NCBI GenBank assembly: GCA_012295275.1
Contig: CM022675.1
Coordinates: forward strand, 4,958,257 to 5,022,256
DNA from: Chrysomallon squamiferum
Taxonomy: Eukaryota; Mollusca; Gastropoda; Neomphalida; Peltospiridae
Reading direction: 5' to 3'
Length of the DNA stretch: 64,000 bases
Shown: positions 28,020 to 43,023 of the stretch, piece after piece
Layout of the letters: every line of letters starts with the position of its first letter
How positions within the stretch are numbered: position 1 is the stretch's first letter
Notes under the pieces: model-generated
Seen by the model: the letters and a program-made list of their open reading frames with translations, nothing else
The model's database searches: none
What the model was told of the DNA's origin: nothing
Position numbers and translations under genes: made by a program

Positions 28020-28155
28020 ACACATTTTACGCCACGTAAACCAGTGACGTAACATTCGGTAATTTCCGTATTTCTGGCGGGTATAAATATGACGTCAACA
28101 ATTGAACTCAGTGTGACTCGATCGCTTGCTTGGAGAAAGACGTCGTTCTGAAGGT
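28020..28155 (+). promoter_or_regulatory. Orphan promoter-like site: TATA, CRE and initiator
   Basis: GGGTATAAATATGACGTCA at 28079-28097 combines a TATA box and a palindromic CRE. About 28 nt downstream is TCAGTG (28108-28113), an initiator-like start. TTCTGAAG/GTGAATG at about 28153 could be a 5' splice site. A GC-richer island in AT-rich DNA. No coding exon follows, only satellite. It may be an LTR or a gene remnant. Confidence 0.4.
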
Positions 28156-28639
28156 GAATGTGATTGTTATTCTGTTTTTTATTTTTAGACTAATATTTCT
28201 GTGTTTAGCAGTTCTTGGATTACTAAGTCAGTGTGTTTACTAATTGCTAGATTATTAAGTACTGGATTACTTACTCTATTGTTACTAATTTTGCTGGATA
28301 TCGTCCGTGAGTACAAAAATTTAATTCTGTTTTGTTTTGTTTTTCAGAGACTTGATCTAAATGCTGATTTAACATACTAGACATAAACTGTGGTTCTGGA
28401 TCGGAAATCAGTTCTCACAATTTGCATTTTTACATCAAATTTGGCATACTCCGATCTATATTACTTTGGCGAACCGTCTAAATTTGCGTCTAAATCATAG
28501 TATAACCTTTTATTATTATCATTTTTCTATTTTTTTGTTTTGATGACGCTTCAAAATTTAATAAGAATTATTATGATAGTTAGTTAGAGAAACAGTATAC
28601 GACACAAAACAAATTATGTAATTTATATTTAGATATTAT

Positions 28640-31600
28640 AGACACACAAACACATAGACACACATATAAATTCATACACGCTTAGATATAAGCATATATA
28701 CATTATATCGATTCTACACATCTACAAATAGCAAGATATACACATATATAGATAAACTATAGACAAGATATGGACTAAAACATACCTGTAGACAAAGATA
28801 GAAAAGTGTATACATTGGTAAACAACTATTGACGATACATTCATTTTAAAACAAAAAATAAAAAAATAAAAAGAAACATATAACGCAGACACATATATAG
28901 ACTGATACACACCTTCGGATAACCATAGATACAGATATAGATTTATAAATAAGAACACATGAAAATACAGATAAACACTTACAGATTATAGATTAATACA
29001 CAGCTACAGATAGCGAAGACACACATATAGAACGAGACACACTTACAGTTAACTTTAGGTACATATATAGACTAATAAATACACACAGATAACGAAGGTA
29101 CATATAGAGACTAAGACACACATACACATACACAGACTGATAACAATTTACAGATAATAAAGACACATATACAGATGAACACAAACCTACAGATAGTTAT
29201 AAATTAGGAACAGATTAATAAACACCACTATAGATAACGAAGACAAATAGGCTGAAACACACCAACATATAAAGATAGACATAGATATAGTTCAATACAC
29301 GTCTACATACAATAGTAGTCACCGGTATAGATCAATACACAGTACAGATAAGTAAGATACCTATACAGGTACCTACATTTAACGATAGAAACAGACTGTA
29401 GATTAATACAAACCTACAAATTACCATTCATACAAATTATGGATTAGTACACAGCCACAGATAATGAAGAAACTTTTACAGATTGATACACGCCTAAAGA
29501 TAACGATAGAGAGAGATATAGATTTATAAATACACCTACACATACCGATAGATACAGATATGGACTGATGCATAGTTACAGATAACAATATATACACATA
29601 TACATTTATACACACCTACACATAAAGACAGATACAGATATTATTATATATAGACCACAAACCCCTAGAGATAACGACATTTAAGACAGTTAGATATTAA
29701 CAATATAAACACACATAAAGACAGATACAGATATATATTAGCAAACAGCTACAGATAAGATATATAGAGATATAGACCGATAGAGGATAACGACATTTAC
29801 AGACACAGTTTAATAGATAGCTACAGATAACGAAGACACCTGTACACGTTGACACACGCCTAAAGAAAATGAAAGATAAATACAGCTATAGATTAACACA
29901 CACCTGTAATTAACGGAGACACATATAAATAGATGCTCATATACTAATACACATCTACAGACTGTGATAGATAGAGCTATAGACTAGTACACAGCTTCAG
30001 ACAAGGAAGACACTATAAAGATGAAACACACCGACAGATAATGATAGATACTGAAAGAGATTATTAAAAAAAATAAAAAAATAAAAAAAATAAAAAAAAT
30101 ACAGATAACGAAGAAACAAATATAGAGAAGAACCAACCAATAGATATCGGCAGATAAAGACATTGATTAATACACTCCTACATATACAGATTAATACATG
30201 CATGCAGATAGCGATAAACACCGATACAGACTGATACATGCCTAGAAGTAGCGATAGATACAGATACAGGTTGATAGATACCTACAGATAACGGTATCTA
30301 CAGACATAGGTTAATTCACACCTAAAGATAACCAAGAAACACATATAGACACAAACCTCCAGATAACGATATATACAGATATAGATTAATACATGTATAA
30401 AGTGAAACACACCTGTAGATAACGATAGATAGTATAGATTAATACATAACTAAAGATAAGGATACATAAAGATATAGATTAATATACACCTAAATAAAAC
30501 GATAGATAATGAACAGATTAATAAACACCTATTAATAATGACAAATACAAATATAGATAAAGATGACGCTATATACATATACAGATTAATACATAATTAC
30601 AGATAACGATACAGAGAGATACAGATTAATACACACATACAGATAACGACAGAACCAGATATAGATTAATACTCACTTGTAATTAACGGAAAGAGATATA
30701 TAGATAGATACACACCTAAAGGTAACGATAGATACATTATATAGATTAATACATACCAAAAGATAACGATATAAAAATATGCAGATTAATGCACACCTAC
30801 AGATAACGACAGAAACAGATATAGATTAATACACACCGAAAAATAACTATATATACGGATAGAGTTTAATACACAGCTACAGATAATGAACAAAGACACA
30901 CAAATAAAGTCAGAAAGAGATATACATTGATGCACACGTACAGATAACTATAGAAACATATATAGATTAAAACACACCTACATATAACGATACATAGAGG
31001 TATCAATTAATACAAACCTATATATAAGGACAGATGCAGGTACAGATTAATATACACCTAAAGATAACTGTAGATAAAGGTAGAGACTAATGCACACTAA
31101 TACAGATTTTGGATTAATACAAGCCTGTAGAACACAAAAGAAACATATATAGATTGATACATAGCTGTAGATGGACGATACATACATAGACTAATAGACA
31201 CCTACAGATAAAGCTAGAAACATATACTGATTCATACATATGCACAGATAACGACAGATAGAGATCTTAGATTAATTTACACCTAAAGATCACGACAGAA
31301 ACATATAGATAACGATAGATAGAGATAAAGATTAATAGATACCTATAGATAACGACTGAAACAACATATACAAATTAATAAACACATAGAGACAACGATA
31401 TAGAGATTTTAGATTAATGCACACCTATAGATAACAATAGAAACATATACAAATTAATACACACCTTCACATAACGATAGATATGCATTTTAGATTAATA
31501 CACACCTACACATAACGATAGATATGCATTTTAGATTAATACACACCTACACATAACGATAGATAGGCATTTTAGATTAATACACACCTACACATAACGA

Positions 31601-34600
31601 TAGATATGCATTTTAGATTAATACACACCTACAAATAACGATAGAAAGATATTTTTAGATTAATACTCATGTATATAACGATAGACAGCATATATAGATT
31701 AATACACACCTAAAGATAACGATAGATAGGCCTTATAGATTAATACTCACCTAAAGATAACGATAGACATGCATTTATAGATTAATACACACCTACAGAT
31801 TAGAAACAGACATGTTTTCCATATATCTATAAATAGCGAAACCTAAAGATAAAACACCTGTAATTAATATAGTATAACACGCACATTAAACTAAAAAATA
31901 ACGATAGATACATATATATATAAATATATACCTAAAGGTAACGATAGATAGATATTTTCCATTAATACTCATGCATAGATCACGATAGAAACAGATATAG
32001 ATGAAAACGTAACTAAAGATAACGATAGAAAGAGATATAAATCAATACGCAGCTAAAGATAACGATAGATACAGATATAGATTAACATAAACCTAAAGAT
32101 AAAAATACATACAAATATAGATTAATACGCAATTAAACATAACGAGTGAAACAGATATAGATTAATACACACCTATAGATGACTATATAGAGAGATATAG
32201 ATTAATACGCACCTAAAGATATCGATACATACAGATACAGAGTAGTATACACATAAAGACAAAGATAGATACAGATATATATTAATAAACCCGTAAACGT
32301 AACAACAGAAATAGATATAGATTAAAACACACCTACAGATAAAAATACATACAAATAGAGAGTAATATACACATAAAGACAACGACAGATACACATATAG
32401 ATTAATATGCACCCTAAACGTAACGACAAAACCAGATATGGATTAATATACACCTGTAGATAACCATATAACCGATATAGATTAATACTCACCTACATAT
32501 CACGATACATACAGGTATAGATTAATACACACCTATAGCTAACACTATATACAGATATAGGTTAGTACACATCTAAAGGTAAACACAGAAACAAATATAT
32601 ATTAATAAACAGCTGTAGATAACGATAGGTAGAGTTCGATTAATACACAGCTAAAGATAACGATAGATTATAGATATAGGTTAATACACACCTATAGATA
32701 ACAAGATGTATATATATTAATACACCTACATATATCGATATGTACAGATATTGATTAATACATACCTATTGGTAACAACAGATACACATCTGGATTAATA
32801 CACATCTAAAGATAAAGATAGATACAAGTATCGATTAATACACACCTAAGGATAAAGATAGATGTAGATTAATATTCACCTGAAGATAACGACAGAAACA
32901 GACATAGATTAATATGCACCTAAAGATAAAGACAAATGCATGTATATTTTATTATATCACAAAAGGTAAAGATAGATAATGGTATAGATTAATAAACACC
33001 TATAGTTAACTACAGATACAGGTATAAATCAATATGCAGCTAAAGACAACGACACATAACAGCTTTTAGATTAATACAGATATATACGACACAAACATAC
33101 ACCTAAAGATAACTGTAGATACAGATACAGATTAATATATACGTATAGAGATATACACACGATATATGAGATATAGATTAATATAAACACCTATATATAA
33201 TGGTATATAGAGATATAGATTAATATCCACCTATAGATAAAGATATATACAAATATAGTTTAATATATATAAATGACTATATAAACAGATTTAGATTAAT
33301 ACACGTAAACATAACGACATAAATAAATATAGATTAATACACACCACAATAGATGACGATAGAAACAGATATAGATTAATACTCACCTATAGATAACAGT
33401 AGACACAAACAGATATAGATTAATATACACCTAAAGATAATGATAGATACATATCTAGATTAATACTTACCTGTATAGACAACTATAGATAGAGATCAAG
33501 ATTAATAAACACCTATATATAATGGTAGTTAGAGATATACGATATATAAAGATATATACAAATATAGTTTATATATCTATAGGTCACCGACAGAAACAGT
33601 TATGGATTAAAAAACGCCTTTAGATGATTATAGATAGAGATATAGATTAATACACACCTAAAGATAACGATAGATACAGATATAAATTAACACAGGCCTG
33701 TAGATAACAATACATATATATTAATACACACCTGTAGATCAAGACAGAAGCAGATATAGATTGACACACACCTATTGATAACGATAGAAACATGTATAGA
33801 TTAAAACACACCTAAAACATAAAGATAAATACAGATATAGATATACATTAAAGATAACGACATAAACAAATATAGAGGATAGGTATAGATATACAGATGA
33901 TACATACCTACAGATCACCATACATACAGGTAAAGATTAATAAACACTTATAGATACCAGTATATACAGATACAGATTGATACACACCTAATGGTAACGA
34001 CAGAAACAAATATAGATTAATATACACCTAAATATAAAGATAGATACAGATATAGATTAATACACATGTATAGATAACAAAAACAAATATAGATTATAAA
34101 CAGCTATAGATAATGATAGATACAGATACAGAATAATACACACATAAAGATAACGATATATATATACAGATATGGATAAAAATAACGATAGATACAGATA
34201 CAGAATAAAACGCACCTAAAGATAACTATTTATATACAGATATGGATAAACATAACGATAGATACAGATATAGAGATATCAATCAATATGCACCCATAGA
34301 TAACGACAAATACAGATATACATTAATAGAAACCCATATATGATTATATATTGATATATACATTAATATGCACCCAAATATAACTATTTATAAAGCTATA
34401 GATTAATACACACGTAAAGATAACGGCAAAAACAAATATACATTAATAAACAGCTATAGATAACGATAGATACAGATAGAGGATGATATACACCTATAAA
34501 TAACGACAGAAAGAGATACAGGTTAATAGACAGCAGTAGATGACCATAGATAGAGATGTAGATCAATTCGTACCAAAAGATAACGATAAATACAGCCATA

Positions 34601-34870
34601 GATAAATATATACCTGAAGATAACGATAGATAGAGATATACCTCCAGAGAGCGAGAAACATAGTTTGTTAAACACCAACACATAACGATAGGCATATAGA
34701 TAAAAACACGTGGATTCATACATGTCTACATGTAACTACAGATATAGACATGAACTGATAAGTACTTAGAGAAATCTTTAGATGAAACATCTACTTTTAT
34801 ATCTGACAAACAACTGAGATAATACCTGCAGATAACAATGGATATACAGCTGAACTGACACGTGTTCACT
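28640..34870. repeat. 6-kb degenerate satellite, ~41-bp unit
   Basis: About 150 copies of a unit like gatagatacagatatagatt + aatacacacctaaagataac. Spacing is 41 bp in the most regular section (31450-31640), where near-identical units show local homogenisation. Elsewhere divergence is high. Open frames within it are not genes. Confidence 0.95.
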
Positions 34871-34910
34871 TATAACAATATATACACCGATGTTAATACG
34901 AACATACAGC

Positions 34911-34914
<4 letters not shown>

Positions 34915-35002
<88 letters not shown>
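34915..35002. repeat. (CT)n microsatellite
   Basis: Pure CT run directly after the 41-bp satellite. Confidence 0.95.
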
Positions 35003-35009
<7 letters not shown>

Positions 35010-35489
35010 TATACCACTTAGTTTAATAATAAAACAATATTAACAACTGAGATAGTTAGTTGCTATGCGTCGTATTCTGTTTGAATTCAAAGTAAATTTT
35101 AGATGATTCCTCACCATTGTTTTAATAAATTGTACCTAAAATGCAGCGACACGGAGTCACCTGGTGAGTGATGACACCCCCACCTCGTAGTGGCTAATAC
35201 GGTAATTTGTACTTGAAAATGGTTTACCGGGGGACTGTTCACCATAGGTACAAATATCAGTTTTAATTTGTATTAGATATTGTTATTTGATGATTATTTA
35301 AAACTGTGATTTTAAAATGTATATATTATATGAACACACGTACATAAATACAAAAACACACACGCATACATACGTCGGAAAAACAGACACACATACACAC
35401 ATACACGAACATACAGATATACAACACCTATAGACACACAAACAGGCACATACATACATATACCACATACGCATAAACACACAGTCGCA

Positions 35490-35712
35490 CACACACACGT
35501 TTACATACATATGCACTTATGCACAGTAACACACATATATACTGCATGCACATATACAAGAACACGTACACATATATACACACATCCACATCAAAAAACA
35601 CACACACACACAGGTACACACGTTTACATACATATGCACTTATGCATTTTAACACACATATATACTGCATGCACATATACACGAACACGTACAATATACA
35701 CACATCCACATC

Positions 35713-35747
<35 letters not shown>

Positions 35748-35837
35748 ACATACATATGCACTTATGCACAGTAACACACATATATACTGCATGCACATAT
35801 ACACGAACACGTACACATATATACACACATCCACATC

Positions 35838-35872
<35 letters not shown>

Positions 35873-36230
35873 ACATACATATGCACTTATGCACAGTAAC
35901 ACACATATATACTGCATGCACATATACACGAACACGTACACATATATACACACATCCACATCAAAACACACACACACAGACACACACACACACGTTTACA
36001 TACATATGCACTTATGCACAGTAACACACATATATATTGCATGCACATATACAAGAACACGTATACATATACACACACATCCACATCAAAACACACACAC
36101 ACACAGACACACACACACACGTTTACATACATATGCACTTATGCACAGTAACACATATATATACTGCATGCTCATATACAAGAACACGTATAGAGACACA
36201 CAGACACACACACATCCATTCATCCAGACA
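35490..36230. repeat. ~123-bp CA-rich tandem repeat, 6 units
   Basis: Units start gtttacatacatatgcactt at 35499, 35622, 35744, 35869, 35994 and 36121. Length differs by 122-127 bp only through the embedded (CA)n. Confidence 0.95.
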
Positions 36231-36446
36231 TCAGATCTGATGTGTAAGGAGATTATTTTGTTTAGTGTCAAACTGTGTAAAACATGATTTAATTACAAAA
36301 ACAACTGCAGCGTACAGGAAGTGCAGTAATAAGACAGAGAAAATAAAAAGTTATTTTAAAAAATACTACATCGTATTTCAGTGATGGATCAAATTTCATT
36401 TACTTTCTTTCTGAATTTTCTTTAACCTGTTTTAGACAATTGTTTT

Positions 36447-36481
<35 letters not shown>

Positions 36482-36707
36482 ACGAAGTAATCATTCTACG
36501 AAGAGACGGATCCAAAATACTTAAAATACTTTAATTAATAATTTTGATATTTGAAATTTATTTTCAAACACTGGTGATTCGTGAAATGTTTTTAATATCT
36601 CGGATTATTTAACTCCATTTATATGTGGAATAAACACTATAGAATCTGAATTTATCTGTTATACGTTTTTTTTGTTTTTTTTGTTTTTTTTTTTTTGAGA
36701 GACAGAC

Positions 36708-36794
<87 letters not shown>

Positions 36795-37200
36795 GCGAGA
36801 GAGAGAGAGAGATGTTTCTATGTTTACAGTCGGAAAAATTTTAACAAAATGTTTATTTATTTCTCCATTCGTTCTTTTCGTCTAAACTTTGTAACATCAA
36901 CAACAACTAAATCACAGAAGGAAAAAGAAAAAGAATACCACCAGCAACAGCAACACAGTAATGATGATGATGATTATCATTATGATAATAATAATTGTAA
37001 TAATACAACAATAACATCAACAACAACAATAATAATTACAGTAATAGTAATAATAATAACAACAAGACCAACAACAACAACAACAACAACAATAATAATA
37101 ATAATACAACTATTTTATTTCACACAGATAATATATTAATCGTTTTGTTAATACAACTAAAATAGAAAATAAATAATATAAAATTTATAAATAAATAAAC
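36230..37200. repeat. Poly-T, (GA)n and degenerate triplet tracts, no gene seen
   Basis: Poly-T at 36449-36479, (GA)n at about 36700-36812, AAC/AAT-rich sequence 36955-37110 up to the assembly gap. Confidence 0.85.
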
Positions 37201-37400
37201 NNNNNNNNNNNNNNNNNNNNNNNNNNNNNNNNNNNNNNNNNNNNNNNNNNNNNNNNNNNNNNNNNNNNNNNNNNNNNNNNNNNNNNNNNNNNNNNNNNNN
37301 NNNNNNNNNNNNNNNNNNNNNNNNNNNNNNNNNNNNNNNNNNNNNNNNNNNNNNNNNNNNNNNNNNNNNNNNNNNNNNNNNNNNNNNNNNNNNNNNNNNN
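37201..37400. other. Assembly gap (200 N)
   Basis: Exactly 200 unknown bases. The order of the two flanks rests on scaffolding. Confidence 1.
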
Positions 37401-38339
37401 CCTTCTACTAAAAGCAGAAAACGTTATCAGGTGCAACATTAATTTCATAAATTATATTACACTACAGATTAAAATGATAATTTCAAGTAAGAACATAGAT
37501 TATAGAGAATACCTGTATTTTGGGAAATTTAGAGCGTACTTTCAGTTTATTTTAATTTTATTATTATTATTATTATTATTTATAAGAAAATAGAAGAAAA
37601 CTTAAATGTATTCCATTATGAATACAAAGCTATCACGTGTATTTTGTATAACGAGAGCAGTTCACACTATAAATCATAAAACATCCCGTAATTATAAACA
37701 AGCAAGAAATGTTTACTTAAGGATAACGCTATTTGCACTGTTCATTTTACCACTGAGTTATAAAAATAAATTTTAAAAACGTGTGCACCATATGGAAAAC
37801 ACACGATATGTCTGGGTGAAGTTCTTTTGAATTTTGTTTACAAACATCGCAAGTTTCAGTTACCTCTTATGACAATCATCATCACTGCCACCTGCATCCT
37901 TTAATAACACTGCAAGTCTTTGATTCAAAGGATGAGAAAACTGTTTATGAAGTTCTAAATTGATTTTCTTTTCTTTTTTTCTTTTTTTTATCAGTAATAA
38001 TGTAGAAAAGTTGTTTTGAATCATGCTCTAAATCTGACACTACACTGCAGATTTCACTGCTGGTTTTCCCAAAAGTAATGTCACTTTCGACCACATCTGT
38101 TACATCTGATACATTTTACACCCACTATTTTACAATGAATTGTTACTTATTTCTTTGATTTAAGGCATTTACCTGCACCAGATTAGAAAACGGTGTCACT
38201 AACGTTTCATTAACTTGTGTAAGTTTCTGTGTAAAGTATCCAAATAACATTTCATCCAGTATTCACTGGCAACCGTTGAATTATATGCACTGTCAAGAAC
38301 AGCTGAATTAACTATAATTTAAAAAAAAAATCGAAATGC

Positions 38340-38740
38340 TCCACAACGACGCTGATTATTTCGCTTTCCACTACATAAATTAATGTATCTTGAATCGTTA
38401 TCATTTACTTGTTTCAACAAATATGTCACATCGCTGTAGTCGGTACCAGTAAGTACAAAGCTGTCCTCTGTGACACAAATCAGCTCCATCCGGTAACTTA
38501 AACACTAACATATACGGCTGCAAGTTCGTCTTTTATATATTTTCGTTAGCAAAGTCGCCAGTCTATCGTCTTTCATCAACGCCGAGTTCACTAACACTTT
38601 ATCAGGATGGACCCTTCACTTTCATGCAATGATAACGCTATCTCTGTTTCTTTTTCCAAATCTATAATATTCTGCTAACGCTTTAATTTCATCCATCCAT
38701 CTGCTGTACGTTTTGTAACTTTCGGTCGGCGTCTTCAAAT
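38340..38740 (-). pseudogene. Decayed coding-like segment, unknown family
   Basis: Minus-strand reading gives fragments such as SRWMDEIKALAEYYRFGKR, SALMKDDRLATLLTKIYK and ICVTEDSFVLTGTDY in more than one frame, interrupted by stops. Protein-like composition suggests an old transposon or gene remnant; I do not recognise it. Confidence 0.3.
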
Positions 38741-40272
38741 AAAAAATAAATTAACAACAACGCTCTGTAGCAAGATACAATCCATCGTTAAGCCCTCATT
38801 ACAATACGATGCATTACTCCAAAAAACACGAATAACAAGCACTCCTTCCGATAGAGTTCCATTCACAAATCCAACACCAAACGTAATTGGCTGAATTATA
38901 AAACAGTGACCTATGATGTGATCTGTAATAAACATATCCATCCAATCAGACCACTGGGGGCGAATTGCGACTGCGAAACATCGGTACCGACTCGTTACGA
39001 TCCGATAGGCTGGACACTCCCTTGTGTCCTGCAATTGTGGCGAGAACCACCTACCCAAAACTCTTTTCTGCGACAGACACACCCGCTGACCTGTCAGAAA
39101 GCGTGCCCGTCGCAGAAGTGCTTCACAACAGCTCGCTCTGATTAGCACGTTAATTTTTTTCCATTCCATTCCATCCGTTGCAGAATGCACACCAATTTGA
39201 AAGTGGTCCAAGATTTTCTGGTAAACTTAAAGAATTATGTTAACAATTATTGTTGGAGATTGGGTACATCTAATTAACTGTTTATATCTTTTCATAGTTT
39301 TGAAGAAAAAAATGCCATGTGCATTAACTTTAACTTAATATTTATAGTTACTTTTATTATGTATTAATAAAAATAATACTACTTAATTCAGTGTTTATAT
39401 ATTAGTTTACATTATATTTCTTATAAAATTTTTGTCATTTATTAAACTAGAAATATATTTTAAAGTCAAAATGTAAAAGTATATTTACTTTTATTTTCTT
39501 ATAAATTTAAAAACAATATTAAAAAAGAAATAAATAAAAGAGAAAAATCCCAGGTCTTGTAATCTTTTCCTGTGCCTTTTCTCAGCTTAAAAAATCACAT
39601 TAATTTATATTTCTCCGTATTTCTCGGCATCTCTTTATAGAAAAATAATACATCCTTCTCTGACTATCTCTATGTTGCACAGTTTACATAATAAAATATC
39701 CAAGTAACATTATATATGTTATTATTTTTATTATGCAGGCATCATTATCCTTAGAAAACACACGTATTATTAATAAAATACATACTCGATATTTTTTTCG
39801 CTCTGCTGCTATTCGTGTTATCTCAAGTTATCAGTAAAAAAGTATGTGACATCGTTCTTTATTGATATGACTAGATTTATAATTTTGGTGAAAGCAGACA
39901 CTGAAATAAATTCTTGGTCATTCTAAAATTATTTCTGCTATATAAATTAAAATAATCACCTCTGTTACAAGATCCTCCAGTACAGTAACAAGTTTATTCG
40001 AAATGATTTAAGTTTATGAATTTCGAATTGTGATGTTTTTAAAATAGTATTTCTCATGATAAATATTAATAATTTTGTTGTTATGTTTTACAGAGTAATT
40101 TGTCATCAACATCTATTGTAGGCAGATAGATTACATTAGAAAATACAGATTATATACTGTAGGATCAAAATATTTGTACGCTGTTTTTGCGTTGGATTCT
40201 CAATAGCAGATACTCCGGGAATAGGGCAACAAAGATCCTATGTAAGTTAAATGGTGAAACAACTGTTACCCA

Positions 40273-40435
40273 ATTAAATTACCAGTTTCAGCAGATGAAG
40301 TGACTGTAAAAGATTTTAAGCGAGCTCCCTTTACGAAAGTTTGTTTACGCAACTTCCACCAACTTTGTGTAAGCCCCATAACACTGTCGTCACAGCGCAT
40401 GATTGACGTCACAAACCCGAGCCAAATACGATGGC
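40273..40435 (+). repeat. Dispersed segment, copy A (DIX-like peptide start)
   Basis: Open for about 68 codons and begins IKLPVSADEVTVKDFKRA, similar to the start of DIX domains (DIXDC1/Dishevelled: xEVTLxDFK). Shares about 140 bp with 61383-61525. Downstream are TGACGTCA and, past the copy, ATTGG and TTTATATAAA, so promoter activity is also possible. Confidence 0.4.
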
Positions 40436-40598
40436 AGATGCCCGGAATACCAACATCTGATTGGTTAAACTAATGTTTATATAAACAATGTGGATGTTTT
40501 ATTTATTTATTTATTAAATTATTAATTTATTAATTATTAAAAACAGTATAAATTAAATTTTATTTTCTAAAGAGATACTCTCATGATATTAAACTGAA

Positions 40599-40632
<34 letters not shown>

Positions 40633-43023
40633 ATCTTTGCTAACAAATATTTTTAGGTGATACTCTGTAAAGAATATAGTCTAAGCACAATTTAGATATT
40701 TTCTCAAACTAGTGTTAGTATATTCAACAGACAGCTTAGTAATTTTACATTACTACAATTAATTCTGAAAATAAGCTGAGGCCAGGCCGTGATCTCTGAG
40801 CCTGTTAGTTTATAGATTAACCATAACAGCATTGTTAAAAATGTGAGTGTGTGTGTGTGTGTCTTCTTTTATTCAACATTTCATTCATATTTCATTTTAT
40901 TTTAATTTCTTACTATTAATTTTTATTGTTTTAATTTTTTAGTAGGAGCAGAATTGTACTACTATTGATTTTATCATTATTACTACTACTACTACTACTA
41001 TTATTATTATTATTATTTTTTTTTTTTTTCTCTTTCTCATATATCTCCGTTTCTTTTTCTTTAGCAAGAAATAATATTACACTGGTTATTCTGATATTTA
41101 TTGATCTACATTTAATTATTACATGAAATTTATGTTCTTAAGTCTTATTTATATACAGTAAAACATTTATTTTATTAAGCAGGTGAAAATTCTGGATTTT
41201 ATACAGGGAATAGGATGCTGGCAATCTCAGTTCACTTTTGAGAGTAAACATTTGTGAGTGTCTGTATTTATGTATGTATGTGTTTGTGCAAAACAAATTT
41301 GGGCCATTAAATATTCATTTTGAAAAAGAAAAGTGTATATATGATTTTGATTTAAACTTAATTGCTGCTGCAAATATTAGGTTACTTTAGGATAAATAAT
41401 CAAATCAGTTGGTGAAATTATTTTGTATAAACTTTATTATTCTTTTTTATTGATTGACACTATCAGGGTTGAGTGTTTAAGGTGATAAATAAATAAATAA
41501 ACAGGTGGTAAAAATTTAGGTGGGTTTTTTTCAGATTTGCTTGTGAAATGGTAAACATATATTAAATAATTAAATAAATAAAATTTTAAAAATAAATAAA
41601 ATGAAATAAGATAAATAAAATTGTGTATTAAATAAACTTCCCAGTGAAAACTAACTTAAACAGTAGAATCTTAGATCTTCAGGTTTTCATAGGGTTTCTT
41701 CGTATGATGTCTGTATGCAATAGTTACTGATGATATATTTCATATTATGTTTTCTGATATTACAACATTTTTTAATATTTTTTTCAAAGCTGACATAAAT
41801 GATGTGGGAGTCGAAAACATTAATTTTCCCAGTATCAGTAAAAGACTTCCTTGTATAAAAATCTTGAGAGATGAAGACAGTGTAAAAATCATTAATTTTG
41901 TCATTTACAATATTTTAATATCATTTATATGACAGTGAAAGATTTCAAATAAATATTAAACATGGCCATAACTACATTAAGGCAAATGAGACAAATACCT
42001 CACACCGAAATTGCAATCTTTTTATTTTATTTTTTATTTTTTATTATTGTAGTTTTTTTGTATAAAGATTTTATTTAAAAAATATAAACAATAATTTTCT
42101 ATTCCAGTAGAAACTATATCCACCTAATGAATTCATTTATGTCTATGGTTACTGTTTGAAGGTACTGGCATCATAGTGACGAAAGACATAACTGGCTTAA
42201 AAGACATCAGACAGCAAAACAGTTTTATCAGCAAGTAACTGTTTTTACCTCATTTCTACTTAAGGCCATGTTAAGTAAAAAATACAGGATCATTCTTAAT
42301 GAATGTAAACTGGGGTTTAAAAGCATGTAAACTGGGGTTTTATAATGTAAACTGCTCTTCTGTAAAAGTTTAATGTTTGTGGATGAATCAGTTTATTTTG
42401 AGAGAGAAAAAGAACAATTTTAACTTAAAATGTATTTTAAAATATGTGGAATTTGCATGTTATAGCTGGTATCTTAATTATTATTAATACATTCTTCATT
42501 TATTTTCCTATTTACACTTTCTACCATCTTCCCTTCTCCCATAAAATGTCTGTGGAAGCAGTGGCAGTATGTTTCTGCTGATGATGATGATGCTACGCCT
42601 GCAGAGATTAGATTCTCTCGTCTTTTACTGTTTTATTTGTTTTATATTTGCAGATTTTGCCAGGACTGATTTTGCTTACACTGTGTAAGTTAATAAAGTG
42701 GACAAAATCAGCAGAAAATCCTGATGCTGATGGAGGAGGTGAGAATGCTGTTGTTAAAAAAGTGGTTACGTCATCAAATTTCTTAGGTATGTCTAAGATT
42801 CAGAACAAAAGCAAATCTCGAATAACTGTGATGCAGTGAAATTAATGACCAGCTTGAAGTAAATCAATAAATATAGTGTTGTGCTTTATCAGACCAATTC
42901 TTAAGATGCTGTAAAGTATCATTTTACAACGTAGATACAGTCCTAGTTATCAATATTTTTATTTAATTCTTTTACACGTTTCATTTCCTAATACATTAAT
43001 TTTTGTTGCTACTTAACTTTTAG

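Larger units (their letters stand above)
37401..42650. other. AT-rich region without a convincing gene
   Basis: Mostly non-coding. Noteworthy are a decayed coding-like stretch on the minus strand at 38340-38740, a GC-richer island at 38930-39150, and a DIX-like repeat at 40273-40435. Small ATA/ATT runs at about 40603 and 40980. Confidence 0.5.

Noticed and set aside
29000-34800. Tyr/Ile/Val-rich minus-strand proteins in the satellite
   Set aside because: Arise from the degenerate 41-bp unit; no conservation of frame between units.
38735-39211. 158-residue minus-strand open frame
   Set aside because: No recognisable motif or splice context and no support beyond length in a GC-richer island.
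42654-42742. First exon ILPGLILLTLCKLIKWT of the plus-strand gene
   Set aside because: Neither possible donor (42685 or 42742) joins the exon at 43024 in phase.
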